Positions 1 through 11,304 of a stretch of 64,000 nucleotides of DNA are shown in pieces (within the stretch, counting starts at the first letter, position 1; every line of letters starts with the position of its first letter). This DNA is from Euclidia mi. Its lineage: Eukaryota > Arthropoda > Insecta > Lepidoptera > Erebidae. The notes under the pieces were generated by a model. That model was not told the origin of the DNA and did not search any database. It saw only the letters and a list, made by a program, of their open reading frames with translations. Location: contig OX123186.2 of NCBI GenBank assembly GCA_944739405.2, positions 16,919,552 to 16,983,551 on the forward strand, in the 5' to 3' direction. A program made the position numbers and the translations under genes.

Positions 1-245
1 AGTGAGAAGAATGCTAAGCTAGCTTCGCTCTCTACGCCAAAGATCTTCGATCTACGGAAAAAAGAAGTGGAGATCCGTCTAAGGGCTTCCAGTGATCTCA
101 CTCGCCAAACGAAACTCAGCAGTAGAAGTATTGCCTTTTACGTTTATTTTCTGTACGGGGCGATATGCTACATTATTAAATAATACAGTATTTTGGAAGT
201 GATGTGTGATAGAAAAGAGAAACAACCTGAAAATATTATAAAGTA

Positions 246-603
246 AGGCAGCGATAGCCTAGTGGAGATACCAACGGACTGCCATGCCACCGGGTTCGAA
301 TCCGCAGCGCGCGCCACTCACTTTTCGAAGTTATATGCGTATTAAATTGTTAATTATCGCTTTCTCCGTGCCTCGGAGAACACGTTTAACGGATGTGTCG
401 GTGTGACGGATCTTTGACATTCGTTACGGGGAGTCAGTACCATCAAATAAACTGATACTGTTCTAAACCATGAAATATCGCTCAGACGGCAGTCGCTCTG
501 TAGAAAAGCTGATATGCATATCTGGTAGGGCTAGTAAGCGGTCCCCAGGGCTCCATATCTTGGATGCAACCGGGATGACGCTAGAGCGATGATAATGATA
601 TTA
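246..603 (+). repeat. SINE-A, near full-length tRNA-derived SINE
   Basis: The head carries an RNA polymerase III A box (TAGCCTAGTGG, about 255) and a B box (GGTTCGAATCC, about 292). The body ends near TGGATGCAACCGGGATGACG and a GATAATGATA tail. The same head and body recur at 14207, 29802 and 34076. A likely imperfect target duplication flanks it: TATTATAAAGTA at 234-245 and TATAATAAAGTA at 604-615 (11 of 12 match). No intact tRNA cloverleaf is claimed. Confidence 0.85.
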
Positions 604-615
604 TATAATAAAGTA

Positions 616-1006
616 TTCAATGATTCGATATCATAGTTATCTTTAAGTACTATGATAAACGGAAAAGGATATTTTCGTTTGGCATACTTGTTCATCGCAA
701 AATCACATACATTTTATGCAGTTATGCGATCGTAAGATGTTCGAGTATGGTCTGAAATATTCACAGAGAATCACTTCAGATTTTGTATGCAACATTTTTC
801 TTCACCATTTATTTGCTATGTAAGAGAGACTGTTGTTGAGTATAATATGTCTTTGTTTACTAAATGAAAACCCAAATGTCCTTTTGCTTTGGCCCAATTG
901 CTATGTATGTTGTCCCTTTCCCGTTCAGATATGGCGGCATGATAGCTTGTTGGTTGCGTGATAGTCCACTTGATCGCTATTTTACCTAGCACCCAGAGAG
1001 GTACTA
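616..1006. other. no recognised feature
   Basis: AT-rich sequence with no convincing coding frame, tRNA-like box or terminal repeat. Confidence 0.5.
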
Positions 1007-1042
1007 GGCAGTAGCTTAGACAAGAAAGTCTAAGCTACTGCC
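1007..1042. repeat. perfect 15-bp hairpin
   Basis: GGCAGTAGCTTAGAC (1007-1021) pairs perfectly with GTCTAAGCTACTGCC (1028-1042) across a six-base AAGAAA loop. It lies outside any coding frame. It could be a foldback fragment or a small-RNA hairpin; nothing else supports either. Confidence 0.8.
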
Positions 1043-1112
1043 GATTTATGCGTTCATGTTTTTAAATTACACTGTAGCACTTAAGCAGTTGCCTCAACTT
1101 TCAGCACTGCGC

Positions 1113-1295
1113 TTCGAGCTCTACTAGTCTAACCGGATTTGGCTGAATATTAGCTTTTCCACAGAGTGGCTGCCCTTCTGACATCCGCAACCCGAAGGGC
1201 TAGCGATATTTCATAGTTTAGACTAGATTCAGTTTATTTAGAGATACTGACGCCCTGTAACGACTTTTAAAGATCTTCATGACAACCGGGACCTA
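1113..1295 (-). repeat. SINE-A fragment, reverse orientation
   Basis: The reverse complement matches the middle and 3' part of the SINE-A copies at 246 and 29802, including the AAACTGA...CTAGTCTAAAC and CCCTTCGGGTTGCGGA blocks and the ATATTCAGCCAAAT block. The tRNA-like head is absent, so it is 5'-truncated or broken. Confidence 0.75.
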
Positions 1296-1904
1296 TCCAT
1301 AATTTGTGTTTTTGTAAAGACCCCTGATTTATTCTTAGTGTGAGAGTTGCCTTTGAAGAGAACGGATTTTTTATAAATAACGTTATACGGATCTGCCTTT
1401 GTGTTTATACTGGAAATTTTAGCTCCAACTTATACCTTAGTACAAAAAAAAAGGTTTTTATTTTATCTTTAGCAAAACTATATGCTAATTTAAAGTATAA
1501 TGTTTCAGTACTTTGTAGGTTTTCTCAGAAAATTCTACTATCGTGGTATTTCATCCAATTTACGAAAAAGATAATCAATTTTTTTTTCATTAAACACTCT
1601 CGGCCATACGATGAATGCTTAAAATAATACTCCTTTGTAATTACGAAGTTTACTAAGTAGAATTATTATCAAGTGAGTTGTGAAACCTTTCGGTGGAGTG
1701 ACGACCGTTTGCACTCAGTGTTTGAATATTATCTGGTCCAATTGGATCCGTGTAACTCTTGACCTTTGAAGTTCATACATACAAATACACTCACGCTTTT
1801 TTTCGTCGGCGTAGGCAAAGACAATATAATGCCATTTGCTTTTATGCTCATAAACCTCACATACTTCCACACTTGATTACTCTAAAGTTCATGTGCTGTT
1901 AAAA
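1296..1904. other. no recognised feature
   Basis: AT-rich. The 95-codon frame at 1340-1627 has low-complexity composition and no recognisable motif, so it is not called as a gene. Confidence 0.5.
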
Positions 1905-2076
1905 CTTCTTTTTTATGCCAATATCAATAGGGGCCAACATTTATTTGATAATAAATATAAATGTTGTTAAAACTAACTATAACTAAGTGGCTATTTACAC
2001 ATAAATTAAAACAATAATTTCTATACTTAAATAACAAATAAAAGGAAATACATAAAAAAAAAAGTAAAAGCAGAAT

Positions 2077-2828
2077 TTAAAGGGCGTCATGGAAATCCTC
2101 CACATAGCCATCAATTGGAAGCGTGCCCAGAATGCTGGCAGCATTGCCACGTTGTATGGCAATGCTGATCTTTTGTGCCAAATACAGGCCAGCCTTCTGG
2201 TCACGCGAGGTGTCAACAAGTCTCTTTGAAAGATCTCTAAAAAGAGATCTCGCACTTGGACCCCATGGTCCCAACGTTTCAACTCCAAACGGCTCAAATA
2301 CATAATCCCCTACTAGATTTATGTATTTGCGCCTTTTGAGAGTCTCCGCTGAAGCAGCAGCAGCGCCCGCATAACCCGCTGTGCTAGGAAGATGAGATGG
2401 CGCAAGGGTGTCGACACATGTTGCGTCCCACACCAAAGGCCTACCCAGCTTCCATGGCAGTAAAGACATACCGTCTGGTCTCTTACCATCGTCGCGTGCC
2501 AAGCCCTGAGGTTCAAGTTGGGCTGGAACGCCAGCGGTGACAAGAGCCCGACGAAGTATGTCATTGAGGTTGGCGTGTCGTGAAATACGACCTGCGCTCC
2601 TGCTACATGACAGACCATGGTGACCAAGGCTGTCGACAGCCTCTCCACAGTGACAGCGATATGGAGAAACACATGGCGCACCTAAACGAAGGCAAGAAGC
2701 AATGCGGAAGGTCGTATCGTCCAACATGGTACCTATGTTGGACGATGGCAGTGCCTGAAGCCAAAGCCCTGACTCCCACTCTCCCACAGCCAGCAAACGA
2801 GCACGCTCTGCAGCATTGGACGACGTAC
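2077..2828 (-). pseudogene. CCHC plus restriction-like endonuclease part of the RLE retrotransposon
   Basis: This is the C-terminal part of the split retrotransposon protein; the stop codon is at 2077-2079. The frame enters at the TTAA junction and reads through AERARLLAVGEWESGLW. A CHCGEAVDSLGHHGLSC zinc-binding block follows (spacing C-x-C-x8-H-x4-C), then GRISRHANLNDILRRAL, KRPDGMSL and LVWDATCVDTLAPSH. The last two blocks fit the PD-(D/E)xK-type nuclease core of R2-like elements, which nicks target DNA for target-primed reverse transcription. The piece itself contains no stop. Reading from 6506 across a single TTAA into this piece keeps frame, so it was continuous before the transposon arrived. 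The downstream zinc and nuclease order matches R2 relatives, but I cannot name the family. Confidence 0.8.
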
Positions 2829-3403
2829 TTAAGGCGCTGTCCTAAGCGACTGTTTTGGTAAATGAGGGGGTGAAGCAGGGGAGGTGAAGGGCGCGTAGCT
2901 CCGTCTTGTGCGGGGCGCCCCCCTTCATTCTCGTTGCGTGCGGCCGTATTCTGGCAACATCCGTATTCCAATATTTCAAAATCGCAAGCAAAACGTTTTA
3001 GCATATTGAATTGAGATACTGATATAAAATTTAAATTACATAAATCAATCTGTTTGTACAATATAGGCATAGCGCAATTCTTGTTCTCAGTGGAGCCATG
3101 AGCAAAACTGGTTTACATTAGACGTTATAGGTATAGTTGACGAAAGTATGTAAATACCTATGTGCCGTAAGATGATAAAAATAATTAAGTCTGTTCCATG
3201 ATTGGAGAGGCCCTTATTATTTTTGTTTTGTTTTTGTATAAAAATGGTGAAGCGGTTCATAGAATACCCACATCATCTAATTCCATTCCTGCCAATTTTC
3301 AAATCTATTTTGCAATAAATTGGCTGTGACATACACAGGACAGACAGACAGACATGGGGAATCTATAAGGGTTCCGTTTTTACAATTTTTGGCTACGGTA
3401 ACC

Positions 3404-3855
3404 TTTTTTTTTTGGGGTCGGTTGAGAAAATCCTCATGGAGTCCCTCCGCCCCGGAGGAAGGAAGAAGGGGACTGTCAGTCTCTTACTGACTAAAAACCA
3501 ACCCGTGTTCCTCATGTACCCGTGTGTCGGTGGGTAGGGATTCGCATAAGCATTCGTCGCTATCCCCCGACGGGTATTGGCCCGTACTGGGATGGTGCGC
3601 ACCCATTTGGTCGCGGAAGATAGGGCGCGTGGCAACGCAACACCAACACGCCTCTCCTCCCGCGACCGCACCCGACTGCGAGGGACAGACAGAACTGTCC
3701 CCCGCACCCGCACCCTTGGACGCATCCTGCGCAGGCCCACTGCCAAGCCCACGCGGAGCGTCCACTCCAGGGATCCCTCTTAGCTTCACCGCGGGGTTCT
3801 AAGCCACGGTTACTGAGCCCCCCCACCACGACAAGGTGGAGATCCCGCGAGGGGG
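3404..3855 (-). repeat. GC-rich retroposon inside copy A
   Basis: This 452-bp block is far richer in G+C than its surroundings and is absent from copy B. It starts with a T run on the plus strand, i.e. a 3' A-tail of a minus-strand retroposon. A target duplication of about 13 bp (TGGCTACGGTAAC / TGGCTACGGTACC) flanks it at 3390 and 3856. Copy B has one uninterrupted GGCTACGGTACC at this place. A minus-strand frame near the 3' end reads GWFLVSKRLTVPFFLPPGRR, but no function is assigned. It could be the 5'-truncated 3' end of a LINE or a SINE. Confidence 0.75.
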
Positions 3856-4709
3856 TGGCTACGGTACCCTAAAAACCACAATACTGCCCTACTAAGCGCA
3901 AAAGCCGTATCACAAGTAAAGCGAGTTACGAAATAATTCTAGTTTGGTAAAAGTTGATTAATTTTATTTCTTTATGGATGTTTTATTGTTATTATAGGTA
4001 TAATTATTATGGTAAAGGTTTCGAAATACGTCGCCGTTTTTAGGGGTTGTGAGTGATTAAGGGGGGAAGAGGCGAGGTCTCCGAACCCACCCTCACCATT
4101 TTTACTTGCCGGAAATACTTGGTTTCCTCTGTAAAAAAATATCTCTAAACATCGGCGTGTATGGCACTGCCAACTTCCACATTCTTCACACTAGTTTAAT
4201 AAACTAAGGTTGACGGAGCCCTGCTTCGCAGAGCTCCTATTTTCGGATTAAGGGTCAAAAGAGAACCTAACATAACCTATTTAGTTACTTATTACAGTCG
4301 CACCTAACCCTAGGCACTCGAAAGCAATGACGCATAAATTTGACATTAGCTGTATTGACAGCTGATGTCTGATTTGTGTGATCAATAATGATCATTCTAA
4401 GATGGCAGGTTTGCGTTTCGTTTCACGTTTTTCACATAAAACCTAAAAAAGACATTTCTAAAACTGTACTAAAGTATAAAAACTACGTTCCGTTTTGCAT
4501 AATTGCCGAAGTATTTAGAAAGTTTTGGAAATTGTTTAAAAGGCAGCCAAAATTATTTTTAGGGGATTAAAACTAACTCCGTTAAGCCCCCTACACCACC
4601 AATACCCTCAAATTCAGGCGACTCGTTTCGAAACCCAACCCATTATTATTTTTCAAAATAGAGGAAATATCAAAAATATATGTGGATATACCTTATTCAT
4701 GAGGTACTG

Positions 4710-4915
4710 CTTGTCACTAGGGAGTTGAGTCAAATTTGTTAAAAAAATTGTTTGGCATTTCTTGGCTAGCTCTTGAACAAATCGTGTTAGGAATTACTGC
4801 AGTCAATAGATATTTTTGCTTATCACTAGAGAGTTGAGTCAAATTTGTTAAAAAAAAATGTTTGGCATTTCTTGGCTAGCTCTTCAACACATCGTGTTAG
4901 GAATTACTGCAGTCA
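4710..4915. repeat. two-unit tandem duplication, period 109 bp
   Basis: Units begin at 4710 (CTTGTCACTAGGGAGTTGAG) and 4819 (CTTATCACTAGAGAGTTGAG) and run to GAATTACTGCAGTCAA. Copy B carries a single unit (near 15800-15895), so the duplication is private to copy A and lies next to its internal deletion. Confidence 0.85.
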
Positions 4916-5299
4916 AATGTGTATAAGACGTTGCAGAACTGTTATCTTTAACTTCACTGTAATTACAATAAAGATAATTGGTTAGGTACTTTATTATTAA
5001 AAAATACTATAACTTGTGTTATAGCAAACAGAGAAGTCACCTTCTTGCTTATAAATTATTGATTTTAGAAATTAAAAATATATAAGATGTACTGAGACAT
5101 ACCTAATAGTTTATGAATAATCAGAGTTTTACCCGGTGTATCTAAATAGTTTTATGTTCACAACAAAATAATACAACATTCGTTACCGCTTGTGTGCGGA
5201 CTGCGGAGCGCCATATTAGCACTGCACGCTGTTTATTGTTCGCCGTGGCGGCATCTTAGCGCTCCAAGCGCTCTGACAAGCTAATGAATTTGCAATATA

Positions 5300-5515
5300 G
5301 GTATAGGTCGGTTCACGAAAGATGACCACTGCGCAGAAATATTTTTTTAGGTCCCCGTGGAGGTGCAGGGTGAGGCGCGGGTGGAGTACCAATGGCGTGG
5401 CTCCGTTCTTGACGCATTCCCTAAATGCGTCAAGAATGGAGCAACGCCATTGGTGCACAAATGTACATATGCGCGACGGCCGCCATTTGTGGTCAACTTT
5501 CGTGAATTTACGTAT
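5300..5515. mobile_element. foldback MITE nested in copy A
   Basis: It is absent from copy B at the matching site (about 15415). Terminal inverted repeats are TTCACGAAAGATGACCAC (5312-5329) and GTGGTCAACTTTCGTGAA (5489-5506), with one mismatch. Inside, a near-perfect 31-bp palindrome pairs 5388-5418 with 5424-5454 around a short loop. No coding capacity. The superfamily is unclear because exact ends and target duplication are not resolved. Confidence 0.75.
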
Positions 5516-6505
5516 ACATAAAATGATTCGATTTTATGTTATTACTCTTTCAAATATTGAAAACTATGGCAGCTATGTATTGTGAGAATAATTTATATAA
5601 TTACATTATGCATAATCGATAATCTATAACATAGTAACATAGTCAGTCATAAAAGACTCTTATGAAAATAATTTATGTTACATATTTCATAATCACTTGG
5701 CCATGGATGAATTTCTATTTTATTACGACGCTTGTACAAATCCTTCGTAGAACTTTATTTCTCTAATTGTCCATATTTTATTCTTCTAATTATATATCTA
5801 TAAGCACAGGAACAATAACACATTAAACGCAACAAGAATATAAACTTAGGTCCTAATTATATGTGCCCATAGTCACATGAAAAGCCTATTTGATTCAAAG
5901 TATTCAATCTATAACATAAAACAAGGAATTACGAACTCAAATCGGCGTATTACAATAACAAACAGGTTTACGTTAAATATCGTGCAGCGGAGACGCCAGC
6001 GACATATCTATCTCTCACAGGGCTCATAGCCGAATGATGAGGTCTGGGCGGAGCATAAACTAGCAACTGACACTCAAGTACACCGCTTATGCTAATAAGG
6101 TTTAAATTGCCGAAGCGTTTAATATTGATGGAATCTACCGAGCGTCAAAATCATAGACGTTTGGCAGATTTCATTTAATTTTACAAAATATACACGTGTA
6201 ATATGAAAATAAATAGGGTAATTCTTTAGTTCATTAGGTTTCCTACAATATTATTAAATAAAATATGACTGCTTACGATCAAAATATTGCAAACAGTGAG
6301 ATGAAAGATTATTTTTTGCCTCGTTTTTGTGATTTTTTTACCGTGATTCTATTTTACATACATGAAAAATTCTTTCAAAAGTCTTTTGTTCAGGCTTTTG
6401 ACTTTAAGCTCAATAATTTGCTAGCTTGTAATATGTACCGTTATGGCTAGTTGCGTGACGAAAAATAAGGTGTTTCACGGCTTCTGAGGTATAACAGCGC
6501 CTTAA

Positions 6506-8719
6506 GAGATTTTCTCGTACCACGCTGCAAAGCGGCCCATCCCACTGCCTCTGAGAAGATGGGAATCGGGGTAACTCGGTGCTTGGACAAGCCATTCTCC
6601 ATGCATTCATGGCATCGGTCTTACACGGCACCTCAGAATTGACCAGTGTGGGTGCTAAAATTTTCCTGGTCAATTCTTCAGTGCTGTGGACCGAGGACAG
6701 GAATGCTGGCAAGCTTACGTCAGTAATTTTGTGAACGCCAAGGCCGCCCAGGCGTACAGGCAAGGACGCCTGTAGCCACACTGGGTCGTTCAGGGCCAGA
6801 TTTAGAATATTGCTTAAAGTAATTTGTATAAGTTTGTCAATTTGGGCGAGTGCAGATGGGTTTTTCCAAAAAGGGGAAGATCGAAGAGCGTGTGTAAATT
6901 TAGGGACAAAAAGACAATACTTGATAATAGTAAAAGCCGAATGCATGTTAATTTTGAGTAACCTGTCTGAAATATCACTAAAATTTTGAATTTTTTCTTG
7001 TATAAATGAATCGAAACCTTCGTCTAATATTGGGGACCCAAGGAGGCGAAGAGCACTTTTTTCAACGTGAGTAATATTGGGAGCAAGATGTTGAAATTTT
7101 GAAAGTATATCGGATTTGTCTAAGTTATCGTTAATGAAAATTTCGCATTTACTGGGATTAAGTTCTAGGCCAATGGATAAAAATTTCGACTTTAGAAGTG
7201 CCAGGTCTTGATAAACTGAGTCTACGTCACCTGCAAGGGTCCCGTCATCCAGGTACCAGATGTTAAATTTTGAATTTAGGTCTTTGATAATTGGGTGAAT
7301 GGCCAAGCTAAAGAGGAGTGGTCCAAGCGGATCGCCTTGTTGACAGCCAACGGCGGATTCCAAAACATTTTCCTTATATATCAATTTTGAAGGGTGCCTG
7401 TAGCACTGCCAAAGAAAACTGAAAATTTCGGGTGTTTCTAATTTAGCTTGTGTCAGCAAGGTGTCCCTATTAACCGAGTTAAAGGCATTCTTTAAGTCTA
7501 CCTTCAGGATAACCTCACCCTTATTACAGCCAAGGTATGTTGACAGGGCATGTATGGCAGCCTCGCAGCCCCCTCTGGAACCAAATCCCAGCTGTTGTCG
7601 CTGAAATTTACAAGAAATGGAGGTGTTATAATGGCGGCAGCAAATCTTGGCTGCCATACGCCTGAACCACCCCTGAACCCAACGGCAATGGGACGAATGC
7701 CACCGTCTCGCTTCCTCAAGGCGCACAGATTTGCGCCATACAAAATATCGACGATGGCATCGTTCACATTACCGGAGAGCATAAGATTAATTAAAGCCGT
7801 AAGCTCCTTCAAAAGCGCGTCGCCGGCCGACCCGGCGCTTGCACACACAAGATCCTTTAAATGCTGTGGTGTTAAGCCGTGGAGGCCACCAGCAGACCCG
7901 CTTTGGAAGGAGCAAACGGCTGCAACCACGTCCTTGGCTGTAATACTGAGGCAATCTGAAACAGAGTCAGGTGGGTCAGGAAAGGAAAGATTATCCCCTG
8001 GCGCTGGATGCTTGCTCTGGAGACTCGCGAGTGTGTCTGCAGAGCAAGGCGCCACCACATCGCTGCTAAATAGGAGTCTGGACGCTCCCCTGATGTCACC
8101 TTCCCTTAGTTTGGTTTCTACGTGGTGGTAGATAGTACTGTTACGGTATGGTTTGGGTGTATAGTCCAGTAATTTTGACGCCGAAACATTGCAGTTTTCT
8201 TTTATTTTGGTTGTTAGTGTATAGCCGATCATCTTGTGCGTGTAAAATTCTGTAAGGGAAAGTGAAAAGTTGCTCCCAAGCCGTCACTGAATTCTCCCGT
8301 ACCACAAGGCCTATGCACTGTGCTAGATTTTGAGCCACTGAAGGCCTTGCGCCACGGGGAATTCGTTTGATAATCGGAACTGAATTTTTTAATTTACCCA
8401 AATATTGCCAAAAAGGAATTTCGCAGGAGACTGTTTGCTCAGTGTGTATACTATTGTGTATTGAAGTATTGGGGCCAGAAGGTACATTCTGGTGTTTATG
8501 AACTTTACCAAAATGTACCCTTAAGCCCCGCTCACCTTTAAAATAACGTGCCTGGGAGCAAATAGGGCAGCGCACCAGCGTTGTCGATGTGCAAGGTAGG
8601 CTGGCACCTATTTCTGCAACACTTTTGCCAACGTTTTGCACGACATAATCCAGAAAACTTAAAAACTTAAAACACTTAAAACAACAAACTATAAAATGAT
8701 ATAAACACAATATATACAA
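6506..8719 (-). pseudogene. zinc finger and reverse transcriptase part of the RLE retrotransposon
   Basis: It reads from 8719 downward in three frames. The first piece (8719-8141) has a C2H2 finger (CPICSQARYFKGERGLRVHF) and the block IPRGARPSVAQNLAQ. After a frameshift near 8235, the second piece (8232-7504) carries GDIRGASRLLFSSD, GGLHGLTPQHLKDL and LCALRKRDGGIRPIAVG. After another near 7660, the third (about 7660-6506) has FGSRGGCEAAIHAL, VDLKNAFNSVNRD, SAVGCQQGDPLGPLLFSL, the catalytic WYLDDGTL and LGLELNPSKCE-like thumb motifs. The last in-element residues are SVVRENLL at the TTAA; the downstream translation belongs to the inserted transposon. YLDD replaces the common YADD, as in some RLE elements. 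The coding continues at 2828. Confidence 0.85.
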
Positions 8720-8760
8720 GTGTTGACGTTTGTCACAAATTAATTAGTTTTTATTTTCCG

Positions 8761-9449
8761 ACGCGGCGGTTTGCAGCCGGCGGCCAGTACGCTAGCGGAG
8801 GCCGGCATAGTTTTTCATCGGCCAACCAGCCCCCGCAGCGTTCAGTTGTGCTCTTCTTGCAAATGATGCTGCGAGACGCAGTAGGCCACGGAAGACGGAG
8901 TGTCTTTTTTGAGCATATAATTTTACTTTTATCAAATTCTGCAAATTTTTGGACAGGTATACAGCTTAGTTTTATTTCAAACACAACGCTTGCTTATGTC
9001 TTTCTTGTATTATTGCTTGTATTTGTTAATTATTATCATTATTATTATCCAATATTTATTTGAAAAAAAACAGATATATATATCAATACCAATTTGGAAA
9101 ACAAGTAATCGGTCAGTATCGTCATTAGCGGCTGTTGCTTAAAGAAGATATTAGTGAGACGTGGCCTTTTTTCATCAATTTTCGAATATTGATGATTTTT
9201 TAATAGAGTTACCAAGAGACAAGACCAAGAAGTGTGCGTGGTATAGTGGCAATATTCTCCTATTGACACACAGTGCTACTGTGAAGCAACTTGGGTGAGG
9301 CTTTAGTTCAGTATTGAACTGCAAAAGGCTGCAAAGATGAGAAAGAAAGAGGTGAAGATCAAGATAATATAATAACACTGTGCTGACAAATCAGCGCTTC
9401 TATTCAACGATTCAGAATATTGTCCTTTTCGTAGATTTAATGTATTAAA
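8761..9449. other. no recognised gene; possible repeat 5' flank
   Basis: 8761-8890 is GC-rich and may be 5' UTR of the RLE element or another repeat. A minus-strand frame here (PWPTASRSIICKKSTTERCG) has no motif I recognise. The rest is AT-rich without features. Confidence 0.4.
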
Positions 9450-9510
9450 TACATCATCCTAGCGCTGTCCCGGTTGCGATCCAAGACCCAAGTCTTGGGG
9501 CTCCGGGTCT
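9450..9510 (-). repeat. SINE-A 3' fragment
   Basis: CATCATCCTAGCGCTGTCCC and GGTTGCGATCCAAGA are the inverse of the SINE-A 3' end (CTTGGATGCAACCGGGATGA, CGCTAG). Only the last 50-60 bp are recognisable. Confidence 0.6.
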
Positions 9511-9770
9511 GCATTACCTAATGGCAAATATCCAGTTGGCTGCACTTAAGTATATGCAGTTACAGTTTTCCGAACTCTCAGTTTCAAGTCAGTATTCCCA
9601 TACCTCTCATAAGACCTTTTTGTTCGAGTTCCTTATGAGAGATTCTTAAGAAAATAGTCTGCTTTAAAATTTAGTTCGAGATTCAAATAAATGACTAGCT
9701 CTAGCACAGTTACAGTAATTAATGTTAAAAGTTACACTTACAAAGTTAATACGTCGTCGTTAGTACGTCG

Positions 9771-10090
9771 AGCGTACAGCGTCTCTTCCGTTTCCGTCAA
9801 CGCATTATCGGCCTACGTCGCACGCACCACGCGCCACGTGAACTTTGACTGACGCGTTAGGCAACGTTTTAAAATTAAATGTCATACAAAGCAACCGCAC
9901 TATAGTTGCTGAACGCAGAAAGTGACTAGACGCGTAATGTAGCAGGTCTAATTTGACAGAATAGACGCGACCGATGAAGATACGCTCGGCGCATTTTCCG
10001 TCAGATGTGTACCGACTCATTTGACGGATTAGACGCGACTGAAGATACGTTCGACGCATCTTCCGTCAGATATGTGCCGACCCTAAAGTC
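9771..10090. repeat. CG-rich repeat with a degenerate ~65-bp tandem pair
   Basis: 9962-10028 and 10029-10090 are two related units: AGACGCGACCGATGAAGATA and AGACGCGACTGAAGATACGT, both followed by TTCCGTCAGATRTGTRCCGA. The whole block has many CGTC/GACG words, unlike its AT-rich flanks. It is probably a DNA-transposon derivative, but clear terminal repeats were not found. Confidence 0.55.
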
Positions 10091-11304
10091 AGCGTAAAGT
10101 TTCAGTGTTGTGTAGTTGGGATTTCATTCGTACTTACAGCGACAACAGGGGTATGAAAGGATACATCAATCATTCTGCACATCGGTGCACGTAAGCCCTG
10201 ATACCGTAGACATAAATGTTCACATCAAGAGTTGATTGATTGACTTTATGTACGTAGATGGCACAGCGGATTATGCGGTCGCTCCACTTTTGCTGCTACG
10301 TGGAGTATCAGATTCAATAACGTGGTCAAGACATAAGATTACATGATTCAAAAAACTATTATTTCAAGTTGTTCATAGTTATAATGATTGTAAAGTACTC
10401 ATCGCAATCGTTTCACATTGATTTTATCACAATATGAGATTACATTATTTTAAGCCGAATGATCTAGAAATTACATTATTTCCGACGTTTCAATTTCTTT
10501 AAAATTACACTGCAATGTAAAGATTACTATGCACTTTAAAAAGTAGATAACTTAAAGGACTAAACGAACAATATTCTATAGAAATCCAACTACGGTAACT
10601 ATTAACCTCATCGCGTTAATCAAAATTAGAAGAGCACCGTAGGCGCTACTGTGGCCCATGACCCGACTTGTGCTTTGTTGTAACTGAGTTAAAATAGATA
10701 TTTGGTACATAAAAAAACACAAATAAAGAAATTATATTCCCTTCTACGTCAGTCATATAGGTAATAAAAAGATACACACTTCAAATACTGCTGCTCTATT
10801 CTATATGTAGCTTCCGTTGAAAAGCCAGTTACAACATTGATAATATTAAACTGCATTATAGTGTGGTGATTGTAAACTTCCAAGTTAACGCAGCACCCCG
10901 AGGAACAGATGGATTGAAAACGCCATTTTACTATTGCTCTGCTTTATATTGTGAAGTTTAAGCTTCAAAAATTTATGGTCTCGGCGAAGTAGGGCACTAT
11001 TTGAATATTTTAAGTGTATTGATTAATTGTTGACTGCTTCTGCAGAGCAATATTGAAAGAATAATGGCGAGCGGGAGTGGCGATATGGATTCGAAGGGGA
11101 AAAGAATAGTACCTATTCATACTAGTACTAGTGATAACTTATAACCTTATAATATTACGTACAATGTAATTGATAGAAATTTATTGCCCTGATCTCAATT
11201 TATTTGAGGACGGCACAGTGTGTATACCCAATATTACTATCAGAATAATTATTATTGACCATTTATATGATTAGTTTCTTCTTAAAGCAACTACAACACT
11301 AGGA
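10091..11304. other. no recognised feature
   Basis: AT-rich sequence with no open frame of note and no repeat shared with the rest of the window that I could see. Confidence 0.5.

Larger units (their letters stand above)
2833..6501 (+). mobile_element. TTAA-flanked DNA transposon, copy A (non-autonomous)
   Basis: It is bounded by TTAA at 2829-2832 and 6502-6505. The ends are GGCGCTGTCCTA on the left and the inverse of GGCGCTGTTATA on the right, so the perfect terminal repeat is short (GGCGCTGT). Copy B at 14413-18232 has the same ends and interior in inverted orientation. The TTAA duplication suggests the piggyBac superfamily; Sola3 is an alternative. The ends do not start with the CC usual for piggyBac, and no transposase is recognised. 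The element sits inside an RT gene, and removing it with one TTAA restores that frame. Nested inside are a GC-rich retroposon (3404-3855), a 109-bp tandem duplication (4710-4915) and a foldback MITE (5300-5515). Relative to copy B it has lost about 790 bp near 4703. A 61-codon frame at 6265-6450 is also open in copy B but has no known motif. Confidence 0.85.
1905..8760 (-). mobile_element. R2-like non-LTR retrotransposon, split by a DNA transposon
   Basis: Minus-strand order from 5' to 3': C2H2 zinc finger (about 8540), conserved linker, reverse transcriptase (about 8000-6510), then after the interruption a CCHC zinc knuckle and a restriction-like endonuclease (2828-2077). An endonuclease downstream of the RT, with an RPDG...VWDATC core, is the arrangement of the R2/RLE group rather than of APE-type LINEs; the clade is not assigned. 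The element is dead: it has frameshifts near 8235 and 7660 and the transposon insertion at 2829-6505. The outer limits are estimates; the 3' UTR probably runs to about 1905, and no poly-A tail was identified. Confidence 0.8.

Noticed and set aside
3393..3829. Several overlapping frames in both directions in a GC-rich block
   Set aside because: High G+C removes stop codons; the block is a retroposed repeat with an A-tail and target duplication.
6265..6450. 61-codon frame conserved in both TTAA transposon copies
   Set aside because: The whole region is alike in the two copies, so an open frame in both is not evidence of selection; no motif.
7550..8131. 193-codon plus-strand frame
   Set aside because: Antisense shadow of the reverse transcriptase gene.
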